A stretch of DNA of 64,000 nucleotides from Rheinheimera sp. 4Y26. Lineage in GTDB: Bacteria; Pseudomonadota; Gammaproteobacteria; Enterobacterales; Alteromonadaceae. The notes under the pieces are model-generated. The model searched no databases, was not told the origin of the DNA, and worked only from the letters and a program-made list of their open reading frames with translations. Numbering within the stretch: position 1 is the stretch's first letter; each line of letters starts with the position of its first letter. The DNA lies in NCBI RefSeq assembly GCF_025245835.1, contig NZ_JAOBWS010000004.1, positions 124,001-188,000 on the forward strand, written 5' to 3'. Positions 26,109-34,969 of this stretch are shown in pieces. A program made the translations under genes and the position numbers.

Positions 26109-27944
26109 TTAGCTTGATAAGCCACTACTTTGCTTCGGATTGGCCGGATAATAGCGGGCATTCTGTACTATCTGGTGTGGAAAAAAACGGGTGTCTTTGT
26201 GCGGCAATTTCATAAAACCACCTACACCTTCTCCGGCAATAAGCGGGATATTTTTGACGATATTCGCTAATAACGCACTGAACTCCTGCTCTTTTGCCGG
26301 ATCAAGCAAATGAAAATAACTGTGAATTTTCATATAAAGTGTGGTTACTTCAAAAATTATACAGCCGCTGTGCCTGATAAGGTTCAGTTTGGCAATGTCC
26401 GCCATAATAGCGTCCGGTAACACCAGCTGTTCGTCCGGATCTTTCCCATCTTCAAAATACGAATGTTGTTTGCTGCTGTCATCCGGACTTAACGTAGATG
26501 CCACTTCATAAGGAATACAAGTACCAGCAGCGGCGGCAAAAGGATGTTCAGTGCTGGTTCTGGATAAATGAATCGTCTGACGGGCATTAAACAAACAGGC
26601 TTTAAAAATACCGACTTTGCCAATGGCCTGCGCCAGATAAACCACATTATTCACCGCCAGGCTAAATGCACTATAAAGCCCGGCGTCGTAGAGGTGCAGA
26701 TTACAATCAATATAAACCCCCTGCTGTTGCCAGTGAATGGCAAGCCCTCCCACCACCGGATAACGTGCCAGCCGGCTTACCGCAGCAACAAAGGCTTTTT
26801 CCGTTTCGCCCATGCCTTCCAGATAGTTTTTGTAATAACGCTCCAGCTGGACATCGTCCACATACTGAATACCCGCTTCTTCGCTGTGCTCGCGTAAAAA
26901 TGATTTACGCGACGAATACACCACTGTATCCAGTTCTTTTGTTTCATCGTTAGCGCGTACCGGCAACAAGGGATTGTCATCAAATAACCTGAGTTCAGGC
27001 AGTACCAGCTGCTTTAGCCTTGGCATCACTTTGAGGAAATAATCGCCGGCATCAGCGCGTAGCTGTGCGTCGTCGGCCAGCATACTGTCGAGGATAGTGG
27101 CAAATTCCATCGGTAAACCCAGGCTGCGGGCCGGAATGGCTTTACGGCCAAAACGACAGGACTGCCCCGACGCCAGCGCATATAAGGTACCGGCCACACC
27201 CTGTTCGTCAAATCTGGGGCTGGATAAAGCGCCAAGGCGCTGCTCGGTGCCGATAAAATACACATCCCCCAACCTGGCGTTGGACGTTTGTAAATCGGCT
27301 GACATCAGCTGCATCACATTATTGCTGATGTACTGGCCCTGCTCGTCCGTCTGGGCAAACACCGACGAGCCCCAGTCCACCAGGCTGATTTGACCGCTTT
27401 GTTCATCAAACACTATGTTGGAGGGTTTAATATCACCATGCACTATCGGGCAAAGTTCGCCGTCTTTGTGATGACTGCGCAGCACTTTTAATAATGCAGC
27501 CAGCTGAGCGGCAATATCAATGACCAGCCGCACCGGCAAGCGGCCATGGCGCAGGCTGTACTGTTCCAGATCCACCCCTTTGGCCCGGCCCATCATCAAA
27601 ATGCCCTGCTTTTTGATCAGCTGATAAGTGATATAACGTGGCACATTGGCATGATTCAGTTGCGACAGCATAAAGGCTTCGTCGGCGAGCCTTTCCTGAA
27701 TATGTTGTGGCAGATTAATACGGGAAAATTTAAACACACATTGTTCGTTGCGCTGATCAAGGCCGGCAAAAGCAAAACCATAAGCGCCTTTGCCCACCAG
27801 CTCAATGTCGCGATACCCCAGCTTTTGCAGCTCTTCAATACAAAGTGCCACCCAGTCTTTGAGTTTTTTAGCGTCGTTGGCATTGAGCAGATAAAAGGAC
27901 TGTTCTTCCGGAATGTAGAAATTGCGAAGCTGGTGTTTTTCCAT
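26109..27944 (-). CDS. Eukaryotic-type protein kinase domain with an unrecognised C-terminal half
   Basis: The protein is 611 residues from the ATG at 27944; an in-frame ATG at 27989 would add 15 residues, and neither has a clear ribosome-binding site. The kinase domain spans about 45-310. It has the Gly-rich loop GKGAYG (51-56), the ATP lysine in FKF (K72), an alpha-C Glu (about E89) and the catalytic loop HGDIKPSN (169-176). The metal motif is DWG (190-192) instead of DFG. All key residues are present, so activity is likely. The remaining ~300 residues match no domain I know and contain no membrane helix. It is flanked by a diguanylate cyclase and an MFS permease. Targets unknown. Confidence 0.85.
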   Translation of the reverse strand: MEKHQLRNFYIPEEQSFYLLNANDAKKLKDWVALCIEELQKLGYRDIELVGKGAYGFAFAGLDQRNEQCVFKFSRINLPQHIQERLADEAFMLSQLNHANVPRYITYQLIKKQGILMMGRAKGVDLEQYSLRHGRLPVRLVIDIAAQLAALLKVLRSHHKDGELCPIVHGDIKPSNIVFDEQSGQISLVDWGSSVFAQTDEQGQYISNNVMQLMSADLQTSNARLGDVYFIGTEQRLGALSSPRFDEQGVAGTLYALASGQSCRFGRKAIPARSLGLPMEFATILDSMLADDAQLRADAGDYFLKVMPRLKQLVLPELRLFDDNPLLPVRANDETKELDTVVYSSRKSFLREHSEEAGIQYVDDVQLERYYKNYLEGMGETEKAFVAAVSRLARYPVVGGLAIHWQQQGVYIDCNLHLYDAGLYSAFSLAVNNVVYLAQAIGKVGIFKACLFNARQTIHLSRTSTEHPFAAAAGTCIPYEVASTLSPDDSSKQHSYFEDGKDPDEQLVLPDAIMADIAKLNLIRHSGCIIFEVTTLYMKIHSYFHLLDPAKEQEFSALLANIVKNIPLIAGEGVGGFMKLPHKDTRFFPHQIVQNARYYPANPKQSSGLSS

Positions 27945-28046
27945 GCTGAACTCTGTTGCTACCGCTGAGAAAATTGCTGTGTTAAACATACTTTGTTAAA
28001 CGACAGGACGTTACCACGTGATTTGCGTACGGTAAATCAGCCGTTG

Positions 28047-29222
28047 TCAAAGTTGTTGTTGCGGCCGTTGCGGCTGAAGTCGCCACATCAGCACCACAGC
28101 TATCCCCAATAACAGCGCTGAGAGCTGTAACATCAGCTGAAAATTGCCACTGTATTGCACTGCAACACCGGCAAGCCAGGGCGCGATGATTTGTGCCAGA
28201 CCATAACTTAAGGTGAGTTTGCCCATGGCCGCTGCTGCATTGTGCTGATAACGCCGCCCGGCGAGCGTCAGCATCAGGCTGACAATACCAATAAAAGTGA
28301 TGCCAAATAACAAAGCGCCCAACACGCCTGAGAGCGCGCTTTGGTTATATAGCGGCAATAACATTGCGATAATTTGCAAAACTAAGGCCTGTAACAAAGC
28401 GTTTTCAAGGCCAAAACGGCGCGCCAGAGCATCCCAGATAAAAGGTGCCGGCGTGGTCACAAGTCCAACACCAACCCAGATCCAGGCGCCAAGGTTTTGC
28501 AAGGACCGAATATTTTCAAGCTCAAGCAGGATAAAAGTGGTGCCGGTGGCAAAAGCAAAACCGGCGCAAAAATAAACCATCAGCATCGTCCTAAGCCACT
28601 GGCCGCGCTCTGGACTGTGGTTATTTCTGTTGCCAGATAATGGTTGTGGCGCAGGTAGCCAGCACCAGGCTGGAAACAGTAATAACAGGCTCAATGCTGC
28701 AAACACCCACCACAGCTGATCCCAGCGTAAGTTTTCTGCATAAAGGGAACAAACAAGACCAGATAACAAAATACCTGCGCCCATACCGATAAAATGGCCG
28801 CCCAGTTGCGGTTTAAAACCGCTTCTGGTGAGATAATTCAGTACAAAAGCTGACGCCAGTAATAAACCGGCAATGCTGGCAAAGCCGCCGGCAAAACGTA
28901 AAAAAGCCCAATAACTGAAGTCGGTGGTCAGTCCCATGCCAAAGGTGCTGAGTACCGACAACAGCAAAGCGACACGATACAGCCGTAATTTTGTGTTGTT
29001 GTTACTCAGCCAGGCCACAGTTAAGGCGCCTGTCAGATAACCGAGATAATTAAAGGTGGCCAGAAAGCTGCCCTGCGCTTTGCTCAGTTCAGTCTCTGCA
29101 AGCATCAGCGGCAGCATTGGGGTGTAAGCAAAACGCGATAAACCAACACTGAGAATTAAAGCTGCAATACCTGCCAGAATGACTTGCGTCGCTTTGGGTG
29201 TGAGCCGGCTTATTTCTCGCAT
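28047..29222 (-). CDS. MFS permease, YbfB/YjiJ family
   Basis: This 391-residue protein has twelve predicted membrane helices. The N-terminal pattern VGLSRFAYTPMLPLMLAE.ELS.AQGSFLATFNYLGYLTGAL is typical of the YbfB/YjiJ branch of the major facilitator superfamily. The substrates of this branch are unknown. The ATG is preceded by AAGAG. It lies between the kinase gene and the terminator of the bkd-type operon, and appears to be its own unit. I see nothing that points to a substrate. Confidence 0.88.
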   Translation of the reverse strand: MREISRLTPKATQVILAGIAALILSVGLSRFAYTPMLPLMLAETELSKAQGSFLATFNYLGYLTGALTVAWLSNNNTKLRLYRVALLLSVLSTFGMGLTTDFSYWAFLRFAGGFASIAGLLLASAFVLNYLTRSGFKPQLGGHFIGMGAGILLSGLVCSLYAENLRWDQLWWVFAALSLLLLFPAWCWLPAPQPLSGNRNNHSPERGQWLRTMLMVYFCAGFAFATGTTFILLELENIRSLQNLGAWIWVGVGLVTTPAPFIWDALARRFGLENALLQALVLQIIAMLLPLYNQSALSGVLGALLFGITFIGIVSLMLTLAGRRYQHNAAAAMGKLTLSYGLAQIIAPWLAGVAVQYSGNFQLMLQLSALLLGIAVVLMWRLQPQRPQQQL

Positions 29223-29314
29223 AAAGAGCTCTTGAAAATAATCACTCAGGCTGATTAAGCCTGAAAAGTGCAGACGCTGCTATGCGACTTCCGTCGTAAA
29301 ACACGCTGATGAAA

Positions 29315-29349
29315 AACAACAAACCCACCAAAATGGTGGGTTTGTTGTT
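29315..29349 (-). terminator. Terminator of the branched-chain 2-oxoacid dehydrogenase operon
   Basis: Perfect 16-bp stem AACAACAAACCCACCA/TGGTGGGTTTGTTGTT with a 3-base loop. On the minus strand it is followed by TTT. It lies 23 bases after the E2 stop codon. Confidence 0.92.
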
Positions 29350-29372
29350 CAAACTCTGTCTCGCGCTTTGGC

Positions 29373-30983
29373 TTAACGCATATTCACCAGCATACTGCTC
29401 GGCTCTTCCAGATACTGTTTCCACAGGTTGGTAAAGCGGGCAATAGTGCCGCCATCAATCACACGGTGATCACCAGACCAGCTGACCTGCATGATAGAGC
29501 GTGCAACCACATGGCCTTTGTTGTCAAAACGCGGCAGCTGCTGCACCTTGCCAAGGGCAACAATAGCCACTTCAGGTTTATTGATAATAGGCGTTGCTAC
29601 TGTGCCGCCAATAGCACCAATGTTAGATATGGTGATAGTGCCACCTTTTAAGTCGCTTGGGCTAACACGGCCTTCACGGGCTGAATCGGTCAGTTTGGTT
29701 AAGTCCTTGGCAATTTCGACAATCGACTTATGCTGACAACCTTTCACATTCGGCACCAGCAAACCCACTTTAGAGTCTACGGCGATACCTATATTGTGAT
29801 CGTCAAAATAAGTAATTTCAGAACAATCGCTGTTCACCTGGCTATTTAAAATCGGGAACTCATTTAATGCCAATGACATCGCTTTCATAAAGAACGGCAT
29901 CATCGTGAGCTTGACGCCCTGCTTGGCAAGACCGTCTTTTAAGCTCAGCCGAAGCGCGATTAAGTCTGTTAAATCAATCTCTTCACAATAAGTAAAGTGT
30001 GGAATAGTCGACACCGACTCAGCCATTTGCCGTGCCATCGCCGCTTTAATGCCTTTAATAGGCTCGACACGACGACCGCCCGTGTTCACTGCAGAAGCAG
30101 CAACTGCTGCCGTTGTTGCTGATGTCACAGCAGCGGCTGTTTTTGCGGCGCAAACCGGCGCTGATGCGCCACCACTGACAAATTTCTGTACATCTTCTTT
30201 ATAAACACGGCCTTTGGCGCCAGAGCCTGCCACCTGAGTTAAATCAACATTCAGTTCACGGGCTAAACGACGTACTGCAGGGCTTGCCACTGCTTTGCCG
30301 TTATTGGCTACCACTGTGGCAACCACTGTTGCCGACATTGCTGTTGGGGCATTTGTGACACTGGCAGCAACTGGCGTAGCAGCTGGCGCTGCTGAATGTG
30401 CTGCTACTGCCGCAGCTGCACCTTCCACCACTCTTTCGATGGCAAAAAGTGGCGCGTGCACTTTGGCAATCTGACCTTTAGCGGTATAAAGCTTTACCAC
30501 TTTGCCGGCATATTTGGCCGGAATTTGTACTAAAGCTTTGTCGGTCATCACATCACAGACCGGCTGATCTTCGGCAATGACATCACCTTCTTTGACCAGC
30601 CAATCCACCACTTCACATTCAACAATACCTTCGCCGATATCCGGCAGCAGGAAGTCTTCAGTGATTTTGCCGGAAACCGCGGCGGTCTGAGTCGCAGCTG
30701 TTTGTGCCTGAGCCACTGGTGCTGAAGTTGGGGTGGCAGTTTCACCGGCAATTTGCATTTCAAATAAAGGTGCGTGCACTTTGGCAATATCACCTTTGTT
30801 GTAATACAACTTGCTGACCACGCCGTTAAACACCGATGGAATTTGCACCAGTGCTTTGTCGGTCATCACGTCACAAACCGGCTGATCTTCAACTATGGTG
30901 TCGCCTTCTTTCACCAGCCATTCGACCAGTTCACATTCGACAATACCTTCACCGATATCCGGCAGAATAAAATCTTTTTTCAT
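29373..30983 (-). CDS. bkdB: Dihydrolipoyl acyltransferase (E2) of branched-chain 2-oxoacid dehydrogenase, two lipoyl domains
   Basis: This 536-residue E2 has two lipoyl domains (1-80 and 107-187). Both carry MTDKALVQIP, with the lipoylated lysines at K43 and K149. Ala/Thr-rich linkers follow, then an E3/E1-binding domain (about 234-272: SPAVRRLARELNVDL, GSGAKGRVYKEDV) and the C-terminal acyltransferase domain with SWSGDHRVIDGG. It moves the acyl group from lipoate to CoA during breakdown of valine, leucine and isoleucine. The gene follows E1beta by 22 bases with a GAGG ribosome-binding site. E3 (lipoamide dehydrogenase) is not in the operon. Most BCKDH E2 proteins have one lipoyl domain, so the doubled form is less common. 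Confidence 0.93.
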   Translation of the reverse strand: MKKDFILPDIGEGIVECELVEWLVKEGDTIVEDQPVCDVMTDKALVQIPSVFNGVVSKLYYNKGDIAKVHAPLFEMQIAGETATPTSAPVAQAQTAATQTAAVSGKITEDFLLPDIGEGIVECEVVDWLVKEGDVIAEDQPVCDVMTDKALVQIPAKYAGKVVKLYTAKGQIAKVHAPLFAIERVVEGAAAAVAAHSAAPAATPVAASVTNAPTAMSATVVATVVANNGKAVASPAVRRLARELNVDLTQVAGSGAKGRVYKEDVQKFVSGGASAPVCAAKTAAAVTSATTAAVAASAVNTGGRRVEPIKGIKAAMARQMAESVSTIPHFTYCEEIDLTDLIALRLSLKDGLAKQGVKLTMMPFFMKAMSLALNEFPILNSQVNSDCSEITYFDDHNIGIAVDSKVGLLVPNVKGCQHKSIVEIAKDLTKLTDSAREGRVSPSDLKGGTITISNIGAIGGTVATPIINKPEVAIVALGKVQQLPRFDNKGHVVARSIMQVSWSGDHRVIDGGTIARFTNLWKQYLEEPSSMLVNMR

Positions 30984-31005
30984 TATCGCCTCTATCAGGT
31001 TTGGA

Positions 31006-31983
31006 TCAGAACTTCACTGAAGCCACAATAGCTTCAAAAGTTTTTAAATGATCTGCCACGTATTCACGTTCCAGCGCCAGTGGATACGGTGTATCTAAAC
31101 CACATACCCGTGCAATCGGGCTTTCCAGATGCAGGAAACAACGTTGCTGAATAGTCGCGGCAATTTCACCGGCAAAACCGCCTGTTAAAGGTGCTTCGTG
31201 GTTAATGACTAAACGGCCGGTTTTGGTCACCGACTTCACTACGGTTTCCACATCCCAGGGCAGAATGCTGCGAAGGTCAATCAGCTCACAGGAAATGCCT
31301 TGTGCCGCAGCCATTTCAATGGCTTTTTGGCAAATTTCAATTTGCGCGCCCCAGGCAAGCACTGTCACGTCTTTGCCTTCCTGCATCACTTCGGCCACGC
31401 CTAAAGGAATTTCGTAATACTCTTCCGGCACTTCGCCGGTGGAGGCACGGTACAGTTTTTTAGGTTCAAAGAAAATCACCGGATCTTCTGAAGCGATAGA
31501 CGCCAGTAACAAACCTTTGGCCTGGTATGGGTCACGAGGTACCGCAATTTTTAAACCCGGGGTGTGGGCAAAATAAGCTTCAGGTGACTGGCTGTGGTAA
31601 TGACCACCCGCGATACCACCGCCGTATGGCGTGCGAAACACCAAACCACCGACATTAAATTCATTGCCTGAGCGGTAACGGAACTTGGCGGTTTCGTTGA
31701 CGATCTGGTCAAAGGCCGGAAAAATGTAGTCGGCAAACTGAATTTCAGCCACAGGCTTCATGCCCTGTGATGCCATGCCATTGGCAAAACCAGCAATACC
31801 CTGTTCAGTTAATGGGGTATTAAAACAGCGGTCTTTGCCGTATTTTTCCTGCAGTTTAGAGGTTGCACGGAACACACCACCAAAGTGGCCAACGTCTTCA
31901 CCAAAACAAACTACGGTGCTGTCTTTGGCCATCGCCAGATCAAGGGCGTTATTAATGGCCTGCAACATATTCATCTTCGCCAT
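31006..31983 (-). CDS. bkdA2: Branched-chain 2-oxoacid dehydrogenase E1 beta subunit
   Basis: This 325-residue protein has the E1beta layout of thiamine-diphosphate 2-oxoacid dehydrogenases. Recognisable segments are [52 protein letters not shown] and [29 protein letters not shown]. With E1alpha it decarboxylates branched-chain 2-oxoacids and hands the acyl group to E2. The start overlaps the E1alpha stop by one base (TAATG), so translation is coupled and subunit ratios are likely matched. Acetoin or pyruvate dehydrogenase E1beta are relatives; the operon structure and E1alpha type favour branched-chain substrates. Confidence 0.92.
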   Translation of the reverse strand: MAKMNMLQAINNALDLAMAKDSTVVCFGEDVGHFGGVFRATSKLQEKYGKDRCFNTPLTEQGIAGFANGMASQGMKPVAEIQFADYIFPAFDQIVNETAKFRYRSGNEFNVGGLVFRTPYGGGIAGGHYHSQSPEAYFAHTPGLKIAVPRDPYQAKGLLLASIASEDPVIFFEPKKLYRASTGEVPEEYYEIPLGVAEVMQEGKDVTVLAWGAQIEICQKAIEMAAAQGISCELIDLRSILPWDVETVVKSVTKTGRLVINHEAPLTGGFAGEIAATIQQRCFLHLESPIARVCGLDTPYPLALEREYVADHLKTFEAIVASVKF

Positions 31984-33167
31984 TATGACATTCTCCCTGA
32001 AGTGATTGGATAAGCATCCGGATATTTACGGATGTGCGCTTTGAGTTCAGCCAGCTGACGCTCAAGTTCAGGGATAGGTTCGGCGTACACATCAGAAATC
32101 AAGTGTTCAATGCCAGGTTTTGCCACTTTTTCTGCCACTTTTAATGCATCCAGAATTTCAGCACGCAATGCTTCAATCTGTGCTTTGTCGGCTTCATCAT
32201 CCAGCCAGCCTTTGGCCAATAACCATAAACGGAAACGCGAAATAGGGTCGTTTTTGCGCCAGTGTTCTTCTTCTTCCTTGCTGCGATAACCACTTGGGTC
32301 GTCAGACGATGAATGCGCGCCTAAACGGTAGGCGATAGACTCGAGCAACACCGGCTCGTTGGTCTCAAGCGCATATTCACGCGCCATTTTAGTCGCCTGG
32401 TACACGGCCAGAATGTCGGCGCCATCCACCCGGATGGCTTTCATGCCATAACCGACAGCACGACAGGCAATACCGTCACCTTTAAACTGCTCGTTAGCAG
32501 GGGTAGAAATGGCATAACCATTGTTACGGCAGAAAAACAGCACCGGCGCTTTGTGCACAGCGGCCATATTTAAACCGGCGTGGAAGTCACCTTCAGAGGC
32601 TGCGCCTTCCCCAAAATAACAAATGGTGACGTTGGATAAACCACGCAGTTTTTGCGCGTAGGCATAACCTGCTGCTTGCGGGATTTGGGTACCCAGCGGG
32701 CTTGAAATGGTCATGTAATAAATATCTTTTGAGCCGTAATGCACTGGCATCTGACGGCCTTTACCAAGGTCTTTTTCGTTGGAGAACAGCTGGTTCATAA
32801 ACTGTTCCAGCGAAAAACCACGGTAACGTAAAGCACCCTGTTCACGGTATTGCGCCATGATCATGTCTTTGTCATCCAGCGCAGCTGCACTGCCGACTGT
32901 GGCGGCTTCTTCGCCTAAACACTGCATATAAAAGCTGATGCGGCCCTGACGCTGCGCAGCAAGCATACGCTCGTCCAGTACCCGGATAAAACTCATGCTG
33001 TGATACATTTTCAGCGCGGTTTCTTTGTCCAGTTCAGGTGCCACAGCACCAGGGTAAATAGTACCGTCGTCCTGCAGAATACGAAGAGTTGGGATCTGTA
33101 ACGCGTGCCCACTGGTAAATCCGGCTGTATGCACAGTCGAAATGGTGGCGTTGTTAGGGTTGGTCAT
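31983..33167 (-). CDS. bkdA1: Branched-chain 2-oxoacid dehydrogenase E1 alpha subunit
   Basis: The protein is 394 residues from the ATG at 33167, preceded by AAGAGAGA; the frame stays open to 33296 but that extension is not conserved-looking. The thiamine diphosphate motif is present as [38 protein letters not shown] (GEGAASEGD...NNGYA). [20 protein letters not shown] is the serine-containing loop typical of branched-chain E1alpha. It is the first gene of the E1alpha-E1beta-E2 operon. Two LiuR-like inverted repeats upstream suggest repression when branched-chain substrates are absent. The enzyme is cytosolic and feeds acyl-CoA catabolism or branched-chain fatty-acid synthesis. Confidence 0.93.
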   Translation of the reverse strand: MTNPNNATISTVHTAGFTSGHALQIPTLRILQDDGTIYPGAVAPELDKETALKMYHSMSFIRVLDERMLAAQRQGRISFYMQCLGEEAATVGSAAALDDKDMIMAQYREQGALRYRGFSLEQFMNQLFSNEKDLGKGRQMPVHYGSKDIYYMTISSPLGTQIPQAAGYAYAQKLRGLSNVTICYFGEGAASEGDFHAGLNMAAVHKAPVLFFCRNNGYAISTPANEQFKGDGIACRAVGYGMKAIRVDGADILAVYQATKMAREYALETNEPVLLESIAYRLGAHSSSDDPSGYRSKEEEEHWRKNDPISRFRLWLLAKGWLDDEADKAQIEALRAEILDALKVAEKVAKPGIEHLISDVYAEPIPELERQLAELKAHIRKYPDAYPITSGRMS

Positions 33168-33375
33168 AGGTCTCTCTTTAGGTTTCGGGTAACGCGGACC
33201 TTGGTTGTTTGCCGGCATTACCTTGAATTGAACCAGACTGGCGGCGCACCATTGCTCTGTGGCAATTTGTGGCAGGCAAAACCAGCTTCTCCCCATGGTG
33301 CCGTTTAAGCTGGCGCTTCAGATAACGTTTTAACTGCCCTTGTTTTTAGTACTCACAGCAAGTACCCATCAGGGC

Positions 33376-33391
33376 TTTACGTCAACGTCAA
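33376..33391. promoter_or_regulatory. Candidate LiuR-type operator, promoter-proximal copy
   Basis: TTTACGTCAACGTCAA differs at two positions from the perfect palindrome TTTACGTTAACGTAAA, which resembles the site I recall for LiuR, the MerR-family regulator of branched-chain amino-acid catabolism in proteobacteria. It lies 209 bases upstream of the E1alpha start codon. Confidence 0.5.
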
Positions 33392-33462
33392 TCTGAGCTG
33401 CGCCTGCAGCACCCGCTATTCTTGTTTTTAGAATATGATCGATTTTCAGAATGCGCCGCAAC

Positions 33463-33478
33463 TTTACCTTTACGTAAA
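33463..33478. promoter_or_regulatory. Candidate LiuR-type operator, distal copy
   Basis: TTTACCTTTACGTAAA differs at two positions from the same palindrome as the proximal copy. The two sites are 87 bases apart start to start, roughly eight helical turns. Two near-matches in one 500-base region upstream of a branched-chain catabolic operon are unlikely by chance. Confidence 0.5.
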
Positions 33479-33636
33479 CTGCATTGCAACCGGATCAGCC
33501 ATTAAAAATTAGCAGAAAGCCAAAACAAAGCGGCAAGAAATGTTGATCCGGCCCTTCTCAGCCGCATGTCGTGCATAGCGGCGCAGCACTTTGTGTTTCG
33601 AAGTTTAGTCACTGCTCTGACAAGACACCCAGGCAT

Positions 33637-33665
33637 AAAAAAGCCACAACACATGTGGCTTTTTT
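33637..33665 (-). terminator. Terminator after the AstE-like gene
   Basis: Perfect 12-bp stem AAAAAAGCCACA/TGTGGCTTTTTT with a 5-base loop. The T tract is within the 3' arm on the minus strand. It lies 16 bases after the stop codon. By sequence it would work in both directions. Confidence 0.9.
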
Positions 33666-33680
33666 GACAGTCCCGGTCAC

Positions 33681-34778
33681 TCAGGCTGTTCGGCCTGCCA
33701 CTGAAATGGGTTTCACCATCAGCATGGCTCTTTGGCCTATGGCTACTTTGGCATTGGGGAAAATGAGCGCTTCACCCGGCTGCTCTACCACATATTCAAT
33801 ACCTTCGTCCCTGGCCAGCACTGTGCCGGGCGCAAACTGGGTAAAGTTTTCGATATCTGCGGCAAAACAAAGCTCAAACGCCTCAGTTTTTTTGTTAATG
33901 GCGCGATATACCTCAAACAAATGAAAATCTTGTTCGGCAAAAGTTTTGCTGCTGATTTGAACGCCACTGATCAGATTTCGGAGCAGCAGTGCAACATCAG
34001 CAAAACGGCTATGGTCGTTTTGGCCAAAAGGCCGCGCTTTGCCAAGCTCCAGCGTAAAAGCATGGGCGTTGTGCTGCTGGGCGCCGTAATAACTAAAAGT
34101 GGTGGCCGGCGTTTGCATTAATAAAAAAGTGTTCACGCCACAGCTGGCCCATAAGGTCAGTTGTTGCTCAGACCAGGGTTTGCCGTGCAAATAAGGATAC
34201 ACCGCAAATTTTTCAAATTTGGAACCCCGAATGGCGGTGTGTAAATCGTATAAAGCACGGTTACGCCCTTCCGGCACTGCTTGATAAAAGCGGCTGACAT
34301 ATTGCTCTAAGCGTGCACAACGGAGTTTTTCAAAGGACAGCCCTGCCGCTTCCGCCTGCTGTTCAGACGGCGCCTCTGCCAACACCGCAGCGTCTATCTG
34401 ATGAGCGCCGGAGAAAAACCTGTTCATATTGTCTTTTATTTCACGCACTCCGGCATTCATTGCCGGCGGATTGCCGAATAAAAACAACACCCGCTCTGAC
34501 AGCTGCAGTTTTTGCAGCAGAATGTCTTTAACCAGCTCGGCACATATTTCAATGGGCGCTGTTTCGTTACCATGCACACCTGATGACAGCACTATGTCAT
34601 TATTGCCATAACTGACAGGTGTAAAACAAATGACCCCGGTGTCCCAGATGTCGCACTTTGTGCCATTTTGCAGCACAAAACTTGTTGCCGGGTAAAAGTG
34701 TGGGTGTTTGAGGGTAAAAGCCAGAAAGTCGGCATCGCCAAGCACTTGAGGCAAAGCTGTAGGTAACGCAGATAACAT
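33681..34778 (-). CDS. astE: Succinylglutamate desuccinylase/aspartoacylase-family zinc enzyme, AstE-like
   Basis: The protein is 365 residues from the ATG at 34778, with AAGGA six bases upstream; the frame reaches back to a TTG at 34793. The zinc motif SSGVHGNETAPIE (H..E) is near residue 60-72. FGNPPAMNAGVREIKDNMNRFF and YDLHTAIRGSKFEKFAVYP (third ligand His) are typical AstE segments. AstE hydrolyses N-succinylglutamate to succinate and glutamate, the last step of the AST arginine degradation pathway. No other ast gene is in the window, so pathway membership is assumed from the family. It is a single gene between two terminators. Confidence 0.88.
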   Translation of the reverse strand: MLSALPTALPQVLGDADFLAFTLKHPHFYPATSFVLQNGTKCDIWDTGVICFTPVSYGNNDIVLSSGVHGNETAPIEICAELVKDILLQKLQLSERVLFLFGNPPAMNAGVREIKDNMNRFFSGAHQIDAAVLAEAPSEQQAEAAGLSFEKLRCARLEQYVSRFYQAVPEGRNRALYDLHTAIRGSKFEKFAVYPYLHGKPWSEQQLTLWASCGVNTFLLMQTPATTFSYYGAQQHNAHAFTLELGKARPFGQNDHSRFADVALLLRNLISGVQISSKTFAEQDFHLFEVYRAINKKTEAFELCFAADIENFTQFAPGTVLARDEGIEYVVEQPGEALIFPNAKVAIGQRAMLMVKPISVAGRTA

Positions 34779-34887
34779 AACTGGTCCTTGCAATGTTGAG
34801 CAAACAAACTGCCGGCGTCAGAGTTGCAACAGCCTGAACGGCAGAGCGTTATTGTAGCCAGCTCAGTGACGGCTTTGCAGCAAAAAA

Positions 34888-34908
34888 ATGACGGCCAAAG
34901 GCCGTCAT
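34888..34908 (-). terminator. Terminator after the lamin-tail endonuclease gene
   Basis: Perfect 9-bp stem ATGACGGCC/GGCCGTCAT with loop of three. On the minus strand it is followed by seven T. It lies 61 bases after the stop codon of the endonuclease gene. Confidence 0.85.
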
Positions 34909-34969
34909 AGTGCAAAAAGCTTGTTTATACCGGCATCAGCGACTAAGCGCAGTTGTTGCCGCTGTCGCT

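Larger units (their letters stand above)
33168..33636 (-). other. Upstream region of the bkd operon
   Basis: About 470 bases lie between the E1alpha start and the AstE terminator, with no credible gene. It holds two 16-base inverted repeats listed separately. Between them, on the minus strand, TATTCT (33435-33430 region) could be a -10 element, but no good -35 at standard spacing was found. Confidence 0.5.

Noticed and set aside
33168-33296. In-frame extension of E1alpha and a plus-strand ORF in the same place
   Set aside because: The ATG at 33167 has a good ribosome-binding site and the upstream residues are not like E1alpha. The plus-strand ORF has no support.
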